This document shows, one piece after another, positions 1 to 10,705 of a stretch of 60,444 nt of DNA (position 1 is the first letter of the stretch; each line of letters opens with the position of its first letter). Source of the DNA: Caulochytrium protostelioides (taxonomy: Eukaryota > Chytridiomycota > Caulochytriomycetes > Caulochytriales > Caulochytriaceae). The position numbers and the translations under genes were made by a program. Below the pieces are notes generated by a model, which was given only the letters and a program-made list of their open reading frames with translations, made no database searches and was not told where the DNA came from. The DNA lies in the NCBI GenBank assembly GCA_003615045.1, contig ML014226.1, forward strand, positions 1-60,444, written 5' to 3'.

Positions 1-1
1 C

Positions 2-3000
2 TCCCTCGCCGACGGGGCCGCCGCCGGATCGCACGGCGGGGCGGCCTCGGGCGCGCCCGCCGCGCCCCCGGGCGCGGCGCCGCCGCCGGCCGGCAGCCCC
101 ACGACGTCTCCCGCGCACGGCGGCCCGCGCGCGCCCGCGTCGGCCAGCACGAGCAGCACGTCGCCCTCGGCGCGCGCGCACCCCGTGCCGCGCACGAACC
201 TGCACGCCCACCACGCCACGAGCCACAGCTCGATCCACGGCGGCTCGGGCGGCCGCTGGCGCATGCAGCTGAGCGTTCAGGGCCCGTCGGCCGGGCCTGC
301 CGTTCACGGCGGCGGCAGCGGCGGCGCGGGCGGCAGTGCGTCGCATGGCGTGAGCCCGGGCAGCATGACGGCCGGCGGGCTGATACCCCACGGCGCGAAC
401 GGCAGCACCGGCGGCAGTAACGGCGGCGCGAGTGGCGGCGCGGCGGGGGGCACGGCCGGCGCGACGGGCGCGGCGGGCGGCGCCGCCGGCACGCCGTCCC
501 AGCGCCGCGTCATCGACTTCAGCAACATCCGGAGCAACGTCTCGATCCTGATCGCGCGGCTCAACCGCCCGGACGAGAACGTGCAGACGCGGCTCGAGGT
601 GATGAACCTGCTGAGCAAGATCTGCCGCGCGGCCGAGAGCGAGATCGAGTCGCTGATCCCCCTCGACCCGATCCTGCCGTGCTTGCAGCGGTGCCTCGTG
701 GACGCGTACAAGGAGATCCGCGCCAACGCGCTGCGCGTGCTGCGGTACATGGCGACCACCCACCGCGCCGCGGCGCAGATGATGGCGACGGCGCGGCTCG
801 ATCTGTTCGTCGTGCGCGCGCTGACGCGGGACCACCGCTCCGACATCGAGTGCGAGCAGGCGCTGAAGCTGGTGCGCGCGCTCGTGGAGCTCGAGCCGCC
901 GTCCGGCGAGACGGATGCCATCGCCACCTTCGTCAAGCCGCGGGACGGCGTCGTGCTCGTGCCGCAGAGCGTGCTGCGCGTGCTCGTGGCCGTCGCCGAG
1001 CAGCCCGAGGACAAGTTCCGCCACGTGTGCATCGAGACGCTGGCCGAGTACGCGGTCAAGAATCCCGCGGCGCTGTGCATGGTCGGCGGGCTCAAGGTCG
1101 TCTTTGCCTATCTGCACGAGAGCAGCGTCGACATGGCACAGCTCCTCACCCGCATGGTCATCTTCCTGCTCGACGGCCAGGCCACGCGCGCATACATCCG
1201 CCCCTCGGTCGAGATCGAGCTGGTGCTGTCGCACTTTGCCGAGGCTGTCGCCAAGAACGCTGCGGAGCGCCTGAACGTCTCGACCAAAATTTTGATCAAG
1301 CTCATGCACCACTGGAGCGGGCTGCTGAGCTTGTGCCACAGCCAGTACCGCGCGCTGCAAGGCATGACCGAAGCCCTCGTGAGCCCGAACGATGAGTGCA
1401 AGGTGATTGTGCTGCGCATGTTCTACCGCATCTTCTGCTTCCGCATCCCGGAAGCCTGTCTAGACCAGATGGTCACGCACTGGTCCACGCCCAACAAGCC
1501 CGCGCTGCTGCACGCGTACCAGCAGCTGCCGCGGGCCACGTACGGCGAGATCCTGTCCCCGTCCCAGGCCTACGTCGCGTTCCTGCTCAGTCTGTTTCTC
1601 AACCAGGGCCTCGTGCCGGCCCTCGTGCAGCTCATTCAGTCGCCGACGCCGCGCATCGGCGCGATGGCCATCACGCTGCTGGCGCTGCTCGGCACATTCG
1701 CCAACGAGGTCCTGCCGTCGCACGCGAGCCAGCTCGCCGCGTCTAAGGAGCTATTCACGATGGCGAGCGACTTTGCGAATGAGCCCGGACGCCACCTCGC
1801 GTCATCGGCCCTGCAGCACCTCTACCATATCCAGGCCCACCTCCAACAGCGCGACCCGGACCGCGTCGCCCTGCCCTCGGGCCCGGCCCAGGCCTACCCG
1901 AGCGCGGGGACCGTGTCCTTCGAGGCCAGCTCCGATATGCTCCACCTCGGCTACGTGACCTCGCCGCTCGCGGAGCCGGCGACCGCCAGCATGGCAAGTA
2001 TGCCGGTCCTGCTCGCGAACGGCGCGCCCCACGCGGGGCCTGCCGCCGCCGCCGCCGGGGGCGCGGGCGCGTCCGCGGCGGCGGCCGCCCATGCGACCGC
2101 CAGCGGGGCTGCCCCGACGAATGCGCCCGCGACGGCTAATCCTAGTGGTCTCATCGCTGGGAGTATGGGTGCCGCGGGCGGAGCGATGCCGGTGGGCAGC
2201 ATGGCGAACACCAGCGTGGTGGGCGGGCGCCCGAGTCTGGGCGGCCGCGACGGCGGGGTTAACTACGCGTCGTCGATGCACGGCGGTGGTGGCGGTGGCG
2301 GCGGCGGCGCCGCGGTGCCGCGTGCGGTGGACCCGCTGTCGCCGTTCTCGCCCAACACGACGTCGCCGTCGCTGCTGCACGTGCCGTCGCACGGCTTCGC
2401 GGCCGAGCAGCCCGACGCGGACGGCGTGCTCATCGCCGCGAGCCGCGTCGACGCCATCAAGATGAAGCTGGCGGTCGCGATGGACGACGGTCAGTTCCGC
2501 CAGATGATCATGGACACGGAGGTGCTCGGCGGCAAGGACTTCACGCGCTGGCGCTGGGACCTGATCATGGAGCTCTGCCAGGGGCCGCTGCACCACCCGC
2601 GCCGGCTCGAGGAGAGCATCAAGCAGACCAAGTTCGTGCGCCGCGTGCTGTCCTTCTTCCGCCCGAGCACGCGCCAGTTCGCCGATCTCAAGCGCTCGAA
2701 GAGCGCGGAGCAGTATGTCGCCGTTGGCTGCGAGCTCCTCAAGACGCTGGTGATGCACCAGGAAGGGCTGCGCGAGCTGAACGAGAACCGGTTCCTGCCG
2801 GAGATCGCGGAGGCGCTTGGGCAGCTGGATCCGATCTATGCGGGCGGACCGCACGACGTGCTGTTTACACGCGAGCGGGTCGAAAAGACTATGACGGCCG
2901 ACTACTTTACCTTCCTCGGCGTCCTCTCCCAGTCGCGCGAGGGCCAGCGCCTGCTGGAGCGGTACCGCATCTACAACGTCTGCTACCACGTGACCGACCT

Positions 3001-5212
3001 CAAGTCGCGCGACGACCTCGTCCGCGCCATGCTCGCGGCCTTCGACTATGCGATGGCGGAGTCCCATCCGCGCATCCTCATCGGGAAAGTCATCGTGAGC
3101 AGCAGCAAGCCCGTGCGGCTGTATGCGACGGCGCTGCTGCGCACGCTCGCCATCCGCGCCTGCCTCGGCCACCAGACGCCCGCCGCCGTCGCCGAGACCG
3201 CCGCCGCCGTCCAGCGCCCCGAGCCCTTCCGCTGGCCCCAGTATCCCGTCGTCCAGTGGATCCTGCCGCTGCTCGTCACCCAGCTCTACGACCCGGCGGC
3301 CTCCGTCCGCGACCGCGCCGTCGCCGTTCTCCAAGAGCTCTGCACCGACCAGCGCTACCTCGAGCTGGTCGTCGCGCTCGCCCCGAACCTCGACCACCTC
3401 GGCCGCTCGGGCGGCCCGCTCCGCCTCCGCTTCCTCTCCTGCGCCCACGGCCTCGAGTACCTCCAGCAACGCGGCGACTACATCACCCGCGAGATGAACT
3501 ACTGGTTTGACTATGGCAACCTCCGCTACGTCTATCAGCTCGAGGCCGGCATTGACCTCGACGACGACGAACGCATCCACCCGGCGGGCCTCAGCGCCGC
3601 CGCCGCCGCGGGCGCCGCCGCCGCTGCGGCCGCGGGCGCCGCCGGCGGCTCGACCGCCAGCACCACGAGCGTCGCCCTGGCCACGCCGCACGTGAGTGTC
3701 ACTGGCCTCAACCTCACCCATGCCGGCGCCTCGGCCGCGGCGGCGGCCGCGGCGGCCGCCGCACACAACCCGCTGCTGGCGCTGTTCCAGACGCACGGCG
3801 ACGCGGGCATCCCGCCGCACTTCTACGGCGAGATCGCCAAGACGCCCGAGGGCTGCGCGATCCTCGCGGCGCACGGCTCAGTCGGCGTCTTCAGCGCGTT
3901 CATCAAGCGATGCGTGCACTCGGCGGCCCCGCTGGATCCCGAGCGCGCGCAGCGGCTGAAGGCCGTGCTGTGGGCCGTCGGCCACATCGGCGCCGCCGAG
4001 ACGGGCGCGCGGCTCCTGCTGGAAGACGACCTCGTCGCAGACCTCGTGGCGCTCGCGGAGACGTCGGGCATGTGCTCCGTCCGTGGCACGGCGTTCTATG
4101 TGCTCGGGCTGTGCTCGCGCGCGCCGAGTATCGCGGCAGCGCTGGCGGCTCTGGGCTGGGAGTGCCACCACGGACGCGTGCTCCCACCGGTCGACAAGGT
4201 CACGAGCGGCCTGCCGTGGCCGTTCCTGGGCTCGTGGCCCGACCAGCCCTACGACCTGACGACCACGGGCGTGCCGCCCATCCCGCCGGCCCTTGCGACG
4301 GCCGGCGCGCCGGGCCTCGGCGCACGCGCCGCCCACGTGGGCGTCGCGATGCCCGTCTCGGTCAAGTGGAACGCCGTGGAGATCGAAGTACTGAAGTGCA
4401 TCGGCAATCTCAGCAACCATATCCTCGCGAATGCCGCCAGCAAGACGCTCAGCAAGCTGCGTCACGAGAGCCCGGCCCTCTTCCAAAAGCTGCCGCTGTA
4501 TCTCGAAGCGATGCGGATCCTCAGCCTGTACACGTTCCGCTTCACGGTGCGTCGCTTTGTGCAGGAGCTCTTTGAGAAGCTGTGGCAGCAGGAGGACATC
4601 CTCATGCAGCTCGCGGGGCTGGGCGCCCCGACGCCGCTGCCGCGCGAGCTGCATCCTGCCGACCCCAACCACGTCGAGCCGCTCGTGCCCGCGCTGTCCG
4701 ACGACGCGATGGAGAAAGCTGACGAGGATACGCTGGCGCGCCACCTGCGCGACCACCGTGCCGCCGCCGCCGCCCACCCGGCCGCGGGCGCCTCCGCCGC
4801 CGCCGCCGTCCCCGTCGGCGCCACCGCCACGGCCTCCACCCTCGACATTGCCGCGACCGCCGCGTCCGCGATAACTGCCGCGGGCGCCGCGGCGGCCGGC
4901 GCCCACGGCAAGACGCCGCGCGGGCTGCCGCGCGCGCTCGTCGCGTCCACGGCCGCCGCGTCGGCGGCCGCCCAGCGCGCGCGCGACGCGATCCTCGGGG
5001 GCCCGACGGTGCAGAACCCGAACGCGCCACACGCGCCCATGCCCGGCGCCGGGCCCGCGAGCGAGCGCGAGTACGTGCCGACGAGCCAGCAGCCGACGAC
5101 GGCCGCGGCGGCGGCGGCGCCGGCGACCGGCAGCACCACGCCGGTGCCCGCGACCGGCGCGCAGAAGCGCGTCGTTATGATGCCGCGCGCCGTCGTCCGC
5201 GGCTTCTCATGA
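2..5212 (+). CDS. RICTOR: RICTOR-like TORC2 subunit (5' end outside window)
   Basis: Large armadillo-type scaffold of TOR complex 2 (Rictor in animals, Ste20 in fission yeast, Avo3 in budding yeast, Pianissimo in Dictyostelium), which regulates AGC kinases and actin or membrane homeostasis. The frame is open from base 2 and has no credible start in the window, so the N-terminus is missing. After a Gly/Ala/Ser-rich leader, a Rictor N-terminal block runs from about base 515 to 1830, with helical repeats such as EIRANALRVLRYMA and the PAALCMVGGLKVVF segment. A middle block follows at about 2455-3560 (motifs DGQFRQMIMDTEVL and DFTRWRWDLIMELC, then FVRRVLSFFRPS). A late conserved block at 3815-4200 has HFYGEIAKTPEGC and VRGTAFYVLGLCSRAP. 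Ala/Gly-rich linkers separate the blocks and form the C-tail. No intron is needed over 5.2 kb. It ends 68 bp from the convergent Siva-like gene. The family call is firm; linker lengths are lineage-specific. Confidence 0.88.
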   Translation, partial: SLADGAAAGSHGGAASGAPAAPPGAAPPPAGSPTTSPAHGGPRAPASASTSSTSPSARAHPVPRTNLHAHHATSHSSIHGGSGGRWRMQLSVQGPSAGPAVHGGGSGGAGGSASHGVSPGSMTAGGLIPHGANGSTGGSNGGASGGAAGGTAGATGAAGGAAGTPSQRRVIDFSNIRSNVSILIARLNRPDENVQTRLEVMNLLSKICRAAESEIESLIPLDPILPCLQRCLVDAYKEIRANALRVLRYMATTHRAAAQMMATARLDLFVVRALTRDHRSDIECEQALKLVRALVELEPPSGETDAIATFVKPRDGVVLVPQSVLRVLVAVAEQPEDKFRHVCIETLAEYAVKNPAALCMVGGLKVVFAYLHESSVDMAQLLTRMVIFLLDGQATRAYIRPSVEIELVLSHFAEAVAKNAAERLNVSTKILIKLMHHWSGLLSLCHSQYRALQGMTEALVSPNDECKVIVLRMFYRIFCFRIPEACLDQMVTHWSTPNKPALLHAYQQLPRATYGEILSPSQAYVAFLLSLFLNQGLVPALVQLIQSPTPRIGAMAITLLALLGTFANEVLPSHASQLAASKELFTMASDFANEPGRHLASSALQHLYHIQAHLQQRDPDRVALPSGPAQAYPSAGTVSFEASSDMLHLGYVTSPLAEPATASMASMPVLLANGAPHAGPAAAAAGGAGASAAAAAHATASGAAPTNAPATANPSGLIAGSMGAAGGAMPVGSMANTSVVGGRPSLGGRDGGVNYASSMHGGGGGGGGGAAVPRAVDPLSPFSPNTTSPSLLHVPSHGFAAEQPDADGVLIAASRVDAIKMKLAVAMDDGQFRQMIMDTEVLGGKDFTRWRWDLIMELCQGPLHHPRRLEESIKQTKFVRRVLSFFRPSTRQFADLKRSKSAEQYVAVGCELLKTLVMHQEGLRELNENRFLPEIAEALGQLDPIYAGGPHDVLFTRERVEKTMTADYFTFLGVLSQSREGQRLLERYRIYNVCYHVTDLKSRDDLVRAMLAAFDYAMAESHPRILIGKVIVSSSKPVRLYATALLRTLAIRACLGHQTPAAVAETAAAVQRPEPFRWPQYPVVQWILPLLVTQLYDPAASVRDRAVAVLQELCTDQRYLELVVALAPNLDHLGRSGGPLRLRFLSCAHGLEYLQQRGDYITREMNYWFDYGNLRYVYQLEAGIDLDDDERIHPAGLSAAAAAGAAAAAAAGAAGGSTASTTSVALATPHVSVTGLNLTHAGASAAAAAAAAAAHNPLLALFQTHGDAGIPPHFYGEIAKTPEGCAILAAHGSVGVFSAFIKRCVHSAAPLDPERAQRLKAVLWAVGHIGAAETGARLLLEDDLVADLVALAETSGMCSVRGTAFYVLGLCSRAPSIAAALAALGWECHHGRVLPPVDKVTSGLPWPFLGSWPDQPYDLTTTGVPPIPPALATAGAPGLGARAAHVGVAMPVSVKWNAVEIEVLKCIGNLSNHILANAASKTLSKLRHESPALFQKLPLYLEAMRILSLYTFRFTVRRFVQELFEKLWQQEDILMQLAGLGAPTPLPRELHPADPNHVEPLVPALSDDAMEKADEDTLARHLRDHRAAAAAHPAAGASAAAAVPVGATATASTLDIAATAASAITAAGAAAAGAHGKTPRGLPRALVASTAAASAAAQRARDAILGGPTVQNPNAPHAPMPGAGPASEREYVPTSQQPTTAAAAAAPATGSTTPVPATGAQKRVVMMPRAVVRGFS

Positions 5213-5280
5213 TCCCCTCCTTGTGCTGCGATAAAGTGCTAGTTTTTCTTATTGATTTTTTTTGTCACCGGCATCGGGCT

Positions 5281-5998
5281 TCATTCCGCCGATGCGAAAC
5301 GGCCGCTGGCTAGCGCCTCGTCGTCGCATGCGTGGCAGCAGGACCGGAGATCGGCGGGAAAGCAGACCCCGCAGTAGGCGTTGCCGCAGCGCGAGCACGC
5401 CTGGAGGCACGCGACGCACGCTGTCTGGCTGCACCATGCGCACACCGCGACGGCCGCGCTTGGGGACCGCCCGCAGCACCAGCAGCCGTCGGTCCACCAT
5501 GCGGGGCCGGCGCCGGCGCCGGCCTTCGCAGGCCTGTGGACGGCGTCCGACGCGCCCGGCGGCAGGATGCACCACGCGGTCATGGGCGCCTTGCCCTTCT
5601 CATCGGCGGCCGCGGGCGCGAGTGCCGCCGCGTGAGCCGCCGCGTGGGACGACGCCGGCGCGGGGGCCGTCGACTCGTTGCTGAGGAGGGTCGGCTGCAG
5701 GTAGAGCCGCGCCTGGAGGGGTCGGGCGTAGGTGGCGTCGGGCAGCGCGCCGGCGTCCTTGCTGGCGGCGGCCGCCGACCGGAGCCGCGAGAGGTCGGAC
5801 GGCCCCGGGTTGCCGAGCTGCCGGCTGGCGGTCGCTGCGGCGTCGGCGTCGGCGGCGGCGGCGGCGGCAGGCCAGCCCCAGTGGTCTATGAGCCGCGTCT
5901 GCTGGGGATCGACCGCTGAGCCCGCGCCTGCGCGGCGGCTGAATGACAGCGGATCTTGTACGCATTCGTAAGCGGGCAGTGGCCGCAGGACCCCTGAC

Positions 5999-6029
<31 letters not shown>

Positions 6030-6219
6030 GCGGCGACACGACCGCGGCGTGGTTGCTGGCTTGGAAGAGATGCTGCCGCGTCTTGGCATGGATCTCGGCC
6101 CAGTCGAAGTCGGTATACGTGTACTTGGCCATCGACGGCCGCGTGTCGTCGAACGGATTGCGGCGCTTGCCACCGCCATTGGCCGCGTCGGCGGCGGCAT
6201 CATCATGGCTCGTGATCAT
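5281..6219 (-). CDS. Siva-like cysteine-rich zinc-binding protein
   Basis: A 312-residue protein whose last 70 residues are dense in CxxC pairs (CWCCG, CAWC, CVACLQACSRCGNAYCGVC, CCHAC). The spacing resembles the C-terminal cysteine-rich domain of the Siva family (CD27-binding/apoptosis regulatory protein), which binds zinc. An N-terminal segment (DFDWAEIHAKTRQHLFQA) resembles the Siva helix EKTKRLLFLGAQ. Between them lies Ala-rich low complexity with a (GCG)n tract. The start at 6219 (MITSHDD...) is chosen because conserved sequence begins soon after; an in-frame ATG at 6342 would add 41 residues. It is convergent with the RICTOR-like gene and divergent from the polymerase delta gene. What is seen is a cysteine-rich C-terminus; membership in Siva is inferred, and a generic treble-clef or B-box-like zinc protein is the alternative. 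Its role in a fungus is unknown. Confidence 0.6.
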
Positions 6220-6342
6220 CGTCGTGGCGACGGATGGAGGGAGGGGCGCCGTCAGGGCTGAGGCGCGTCCCGCGGCGGCGGCCAACGTCAGGCGGTCCGC
6301 ATCGTGGGCGGGGTATGGAGCTGGCAGCGGCGGCCCGTGCAT

Positions 6343-7085
6343 TCGCAGGCGGCAGCAGGCGAGACCCCGGCGGCGGCAGCAGCGGCGGCGGTGGCGATCG
6401 AGAGCGGCACGGACAGGCGTGCCGTGGCGAGCGGCAGACGACCGACGCGACCGACGCGGCGTTGAAGGCGCGTGGCGCGGGGACGACCGCCCACCGGCGA
6501 CCTGGCGGTCGCTCCGACGCGCCGCGATCGGCGAGGTCCAGACGGCGTGCGCGAATGCTTTGAAACGCCGTCCGTCGGTGTGCGCCCGTCTTGGCGGCCG
6601 GCGCAAGGGTGCGAACGGCGGCGGCGGCGGCGGCAGCGGCGGCGGCGCCCCTCGAGGCCCTCGCCGGGGCCGTCGCCGTCCCCTCCAACGCCGCCACGGG
6701 GTCTCCAAGCATCGGCCTGGCGGGTGCGTAGCAAGAGCGCTCAAAGCGCAGCACGAGGCGGCTACGTCCGCTAGGAGACCCACGGCCGCCCCATGCTCGA
6801 GGTGCCGGCGCGTGATGGCGGACGGCCTCCGAACCGTGGCGGTCGCCCAGCGCGAGTGCGGCCTTGGGAAGGCCGACGATCCTGCCCGTGGGTGTCACAC
6901 TAAGGGGTCCCACCGCCGCTCATCCTGCTCGCCGCGGAAGCGATCGCCTCCCCTGCGCAAGGATCCGCATCGCCCGCCTCGCATACCTCATACCCACCGC
7001 ACGTATCGCACGTATCGCACGTATCGCGCGTATTGCACGTATCGCACGTATCCCACGCACTGCACGCGCCGCCGTCTCAGCCACG
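6343..7085. promoter_or_regulatory. Divergent promoter, Siva-like / POLD1
   Basis: About 0.74 kb between two divergent genes. No TATA box is evident. The half next to the polymerase delta gene carries the 9-bp tandem array described separately. The rest is GC-rich with GGC runs; open frames in it lack ATG starts or similarity to known proteins. Confidence 0.5.
6999..7070 (+). repeat. Eight tandem 9-bp repeats upstream of POLD1 ATG
   Basis: Eight consecutive 9-mers with consensus GCACGTATC. Units 1-3, 5 and 6 are identical, unit 4 is GCGCGTATT, and units 7 and 8 are degenerate (CCACGCACT, GCACGCGCC). The array ends 15 bases before the ATG at 7086. It probably lies in the 5' leader or core promoter of the polymerase delta gene. 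In the frame of that gene it would read as repeated Ala-Arg-Ile, but no upstream ATG opens that frame. Confidence 0.9.
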
Positions 7086-7790
7086 ATGGCGGACGCGGCA
7101 GCCATGACGGATGCCACCACCGAGCACGGCGGCTCCATGAAGCGCAAGCTCGAGATCGCCGGGCTGACGCCGAACGGCAGCGTCGCCGGCGCCGTCAGCA
7201 CCAAACGCGAGCCGTCGTTGTCCAAGGGCGCCGCTGCGGCCGGAACCAAACGCCCGCGCCGCGGCAGCGCCGCCCTCTCGGGCGCCGGGGCGTCGCAGTC
7301 GCAGTCGCAGACGCAGTCGCCGGCCGACGACGTGCCGGACTTCTTGGCCAAGCTCGAAGCCCTGGATGCCGACCACGAGAAAGCGGTGGCGCCGCAGGAG
7401 CTGTGGCCGCGGCGGCCGCTGCCGGCGGCGCTGGCGGGCCCCGCGGGCGCCGTCGACCTGGTCTTCCAGCAGATCGAGATCGAGGACGACGTGCGGCGCG
7501 TGCCGCCGCAGATGCCCAACCCGTACGGCCTGCACCGCGCGCCATCGCTGCGGCTCTACGGCGTCACCGACGACGGGAACGCCGTCGTCGCCCACGTCTT
7601 CGGGTTCCATCCATACCTCTGGGTCCCGGCGCCGCCCAGCCTGCGCCCGAGCGACCTGCCCGACCTGTGTGCGAAACTCAACAACGTCGTCATGGGACTC
7701 AGCCGCTGGGGACACCACGCGCACAGCACGGCGGTCGATCCGGAGGGTCTCTCAGACGATCTCGGCGGTCCGGAGCCGATGCGGCGGCCG

Positions 7791-7825
<35 letters not shown>

Positions 7826-10601
7826 GGGGTCCGGGGCGAATGACCCCGCCGTGCTGGAAATCCTAATGGACACGAACCAGCGGTCGATTTTCCACTATAC
7901 GGCGCACGCAATCCCGTATCTGAAAATCATCTGCAACACGATGGACCATCTGCGGGCGACGCGCAAGCTCTGCGAGCAGGGCACGCCGCTGCTCAACCCA
8001 CACGGCACGATGACGTACGAGTCGACGACGGCGTTCCCGCTGCGCTACATGATCGATACCGGCATCGTCGGGTGCTCGTGGCTGACGTTCCCGAAGGGCA
8101 CGTGGTACCGGACGGCGCCGAACGAGCGCGGCGCGACGGTGCAGCTCGAGGTCGACGTGCACTGGAAAAGCACCATCAACCACGGCGTCGATGGCCCCTG
8201 GTCGCGCATCGCGCCGCTCCGCATCTTCTCGTTCGATATCGAGTGCGGTGGCCGTCGCGGCGTCTTCCCCGAGGCCCAGATCGACCCCATCATCCAGATC
8301 GCGAATATGGTGACGCGGCAGGGCGAGAACTACCCGTTCATCCGAAACATCTTTACGCTCAAATCCTGCTCGAGCATTCCGGGCAGCCACGTGATGTCGT
8401 TCGAGAACGAGGCCGATATGCTGTGCGCGTGGGCGGACTTCTTCCGCACCGCGGACCCCGATATCGTGACGGGCTACAACACCCAGAACTTCGATTTCCC
8501 GTACCTGCTGGACCGTGCCGAGGCCCTCAAGATCGCCCACCGCTTCAGTTTCCTGGGCCGCATGCGCACGGTCAAGACGGAGGCCAAGACCTCACGGTTC
8601 AGCAGCAAGGCCTTCGGGACGCGCGAGTCGCGATTGATCAACACCGAGGGCCGCATCCAGTTCGATGTGCTCCAGGTGATGCTGCGCGACCACAAACTCC
8701 GCTCCTACTCGCTCAACTCCGTCAGTTACCACTTCCTCGGCGAGCAGAAGGAGGACGTGCACCACTCGATCATCTCGGATCTGCAGAACGGCAACGAGGA
8801 AACGCGCCGACGACTGGCCGTGTACTGCTTGAAGGACGCGTACCTCCCGCAGCGGCTGCTCGACAAGCTCATGTGCATCATCAACTACACCGAGATGGCA
8901 CGCGTCACGGGGGTGCCGCTGAACTATTTGCTCACGCGCGGCCAGCAGATCAAGGTCTTGTCGCAGCTGCACCGCAAGGCGCAGCCCGAGAATTTCCTCA
9001 TTCCGAACCTGCCCGGCCAGGGCACGGACGATCAGTATGAAGGCGCGATCGTGATCGAGCCCGAGAAGGGTTTCTATGCGGATCCCGTCGCGACGCTCGA
9101 CTTCAACAGTCTGTATCCGTCGATCATGCAAGCGCACAATCTGTGCTATACAACGTATATCCCGGACGACCACAGCTTAAAGCGCAACGGCGTCGAACCT
9201 GGCCAGTATGTGATCACCCCCAACAAGGACCGCTTTGTGACGGCGGACGTCCGCAAGGGGCTGTTGCCGACGATTCTCGAGGACCTGCTGTCGGCGCGCA
9301 AGCGCGCCAAAGCGGACTTGAAGCGCGAGACCGATCCGTTCAAGCGCGCCGTGCTTGACGGCCGCCAGCTCGCGCTCAAGGTGTCGGCCAACTCGGTCTA
9401 CGGGTTCACGGGCGCGACGGTCGGCAAGCTCCCGCTGCTGGCCATCTCGTCGAGCGTGACGGCGTACGGCCGCGAGATGATCGAGGCCACGAAGGCGCAC
9501 GTGGAACAGCAGTTCACCCGCGCCAATGGGTATGCTACGGACGCGAAAGTCATCTACGGCGACACTGACTCCGTCATGGTCCTGTTCGGGACCAAGGACA
9601 TCAAGGAAGCGATGCGGCTGGGCAACGAGGCTGCCGTGGCGGTGACCAAGACCTTCAAGCGGCCCATCAACCTCGAGTTCGAGAAAGTCTACTGGCCGTA
9701 CCTGCTCATCAACAAGAAGCGGTATGCGGGGCTCTACTGGACGAACCCCGACAAGGCCGACAAGATGGACTGCAAGGGCATCGAAACCGTGCGTCGCGAC
9801 AGCTGCGCGCTCGTGAGCAAGGTCATCAACACGAGCCTGCACAAGATCCTGATCGACCGCGATATCGACGGCGCCGAGCAGTTTGTCAAAAGCACGATCC
9901 GCTCGCTGCTGAACAACCGCATCGATCTGTCCGACCTGGTGATCTCTAAGTCCCTCGGGAAGTCCGAGTATGCGGGCAAGCAGGCGCACAACGAGCTCGC
10001 GGAGCGGATGCGCAAGCGCGATGCCGGCAGCGCGCCCGCGCAGGGCGACCGCGTCGCGTATGTCATTGTCCGGGGCGCCCGCAACGCCGCCGCGTACGAG
10101 AAGGCCGAGGACCCCATCTATGTGCTCGAGAACAACCTGCCCATCGATACCAAGTACTACCTCGAGAACCAGCTGTCCAAGCCGCTCCTCCGCATCTTCG
10201 AGCCGATTCTGGGGCCCGTCAAGTCCCAGTCGCTGCTGTCGGGCGACCACACCCGCGGCGTGACCGTCGCGGCGCCGACGACCGGCGGGCTGATGAAGTT
10301 TGCGGTCAAGACGTTCTTGTGCCCGGGATGCAAGACGCCGCTCAAGAAGACGGACGGCGTCGTCTGCCAACATTGCCGCACACAGGCCCCGCAGCTCTAT
10401 ATGAAGCAGCTGCGGCTCGCGCGCGAAGCCGAGGAGCGGTATGCGCGGCTGTGGACGCAGTGCCAGCGCTGCCAGGGTAGTCTCCACCAGGACGTCATCT
10501 GCACCTCGCAGGACTGTCCCATCTTTTACATGCGCAAAAAGTCGCAAAAGGACGTCTCGACGGCCATGGCCGCGCTCGAGCGCTTCGATACCTCGTGGTA
10601 G
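7086..10601 (+). CDS. POLD1: DNA polymerase delta catalytic subunit
   Basis: Family-B replicative polymerase (Pol3/POLD1, 1171 residues; relatives are about 1100) that extends the lagging strand with PCNA and proofreads in the nucleus. In order: a basic N-terminus with a KRK cluster and a short (Gly-Ser)n tract near residue 240; the exonuclease I motif FSFDIECGG near 382 and exonuclease II region GYNTQNFDFPYLLDRA; palm motif A DFNSLYPSIMQAHN near 672; the KVSANSVYGFTGA fingers motif; motif C YGDTDSVMV near 824. The C-terminus has CysA (CPGCKTPLKK...CQHC, near 1078) and CysB (CQRC...CTSQDCPIFY, 1126-1148), which binds the 4Fe-4S cluster and the B subunit. All catalytic aspartates are visible. 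The start is the first in-frame ATG, after the 9-mer array; upstream frame continuity has only a TTG. One exon. Convergent with the Rrg7-like gene, 104 bp apart. Confidence 0.97.
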
Positions 10602-10705
10602 CGTGTTCTCTCCGTCCCGCGACCTCCCTTTCATTTCACCCTTTCATCGAAAGGGGCTGCATGCATGAATCGTTTTCTACAAAAATACCCATGAGCGGAT
10701 GGCGG

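Noticed and set aside
1802-3874. 690-residue minus-strand open frame
   Set aside because: Antisense shadow of the RICTOR-like gene. Long GC-rich coding sequence leaves few stops in the opposite frame; its product is Arg/Gly-rich without motifs.
9177-10634. 485-residue minus frame
   Set aside because: Antisense to the polymerase delta palm and C-terminal domains.
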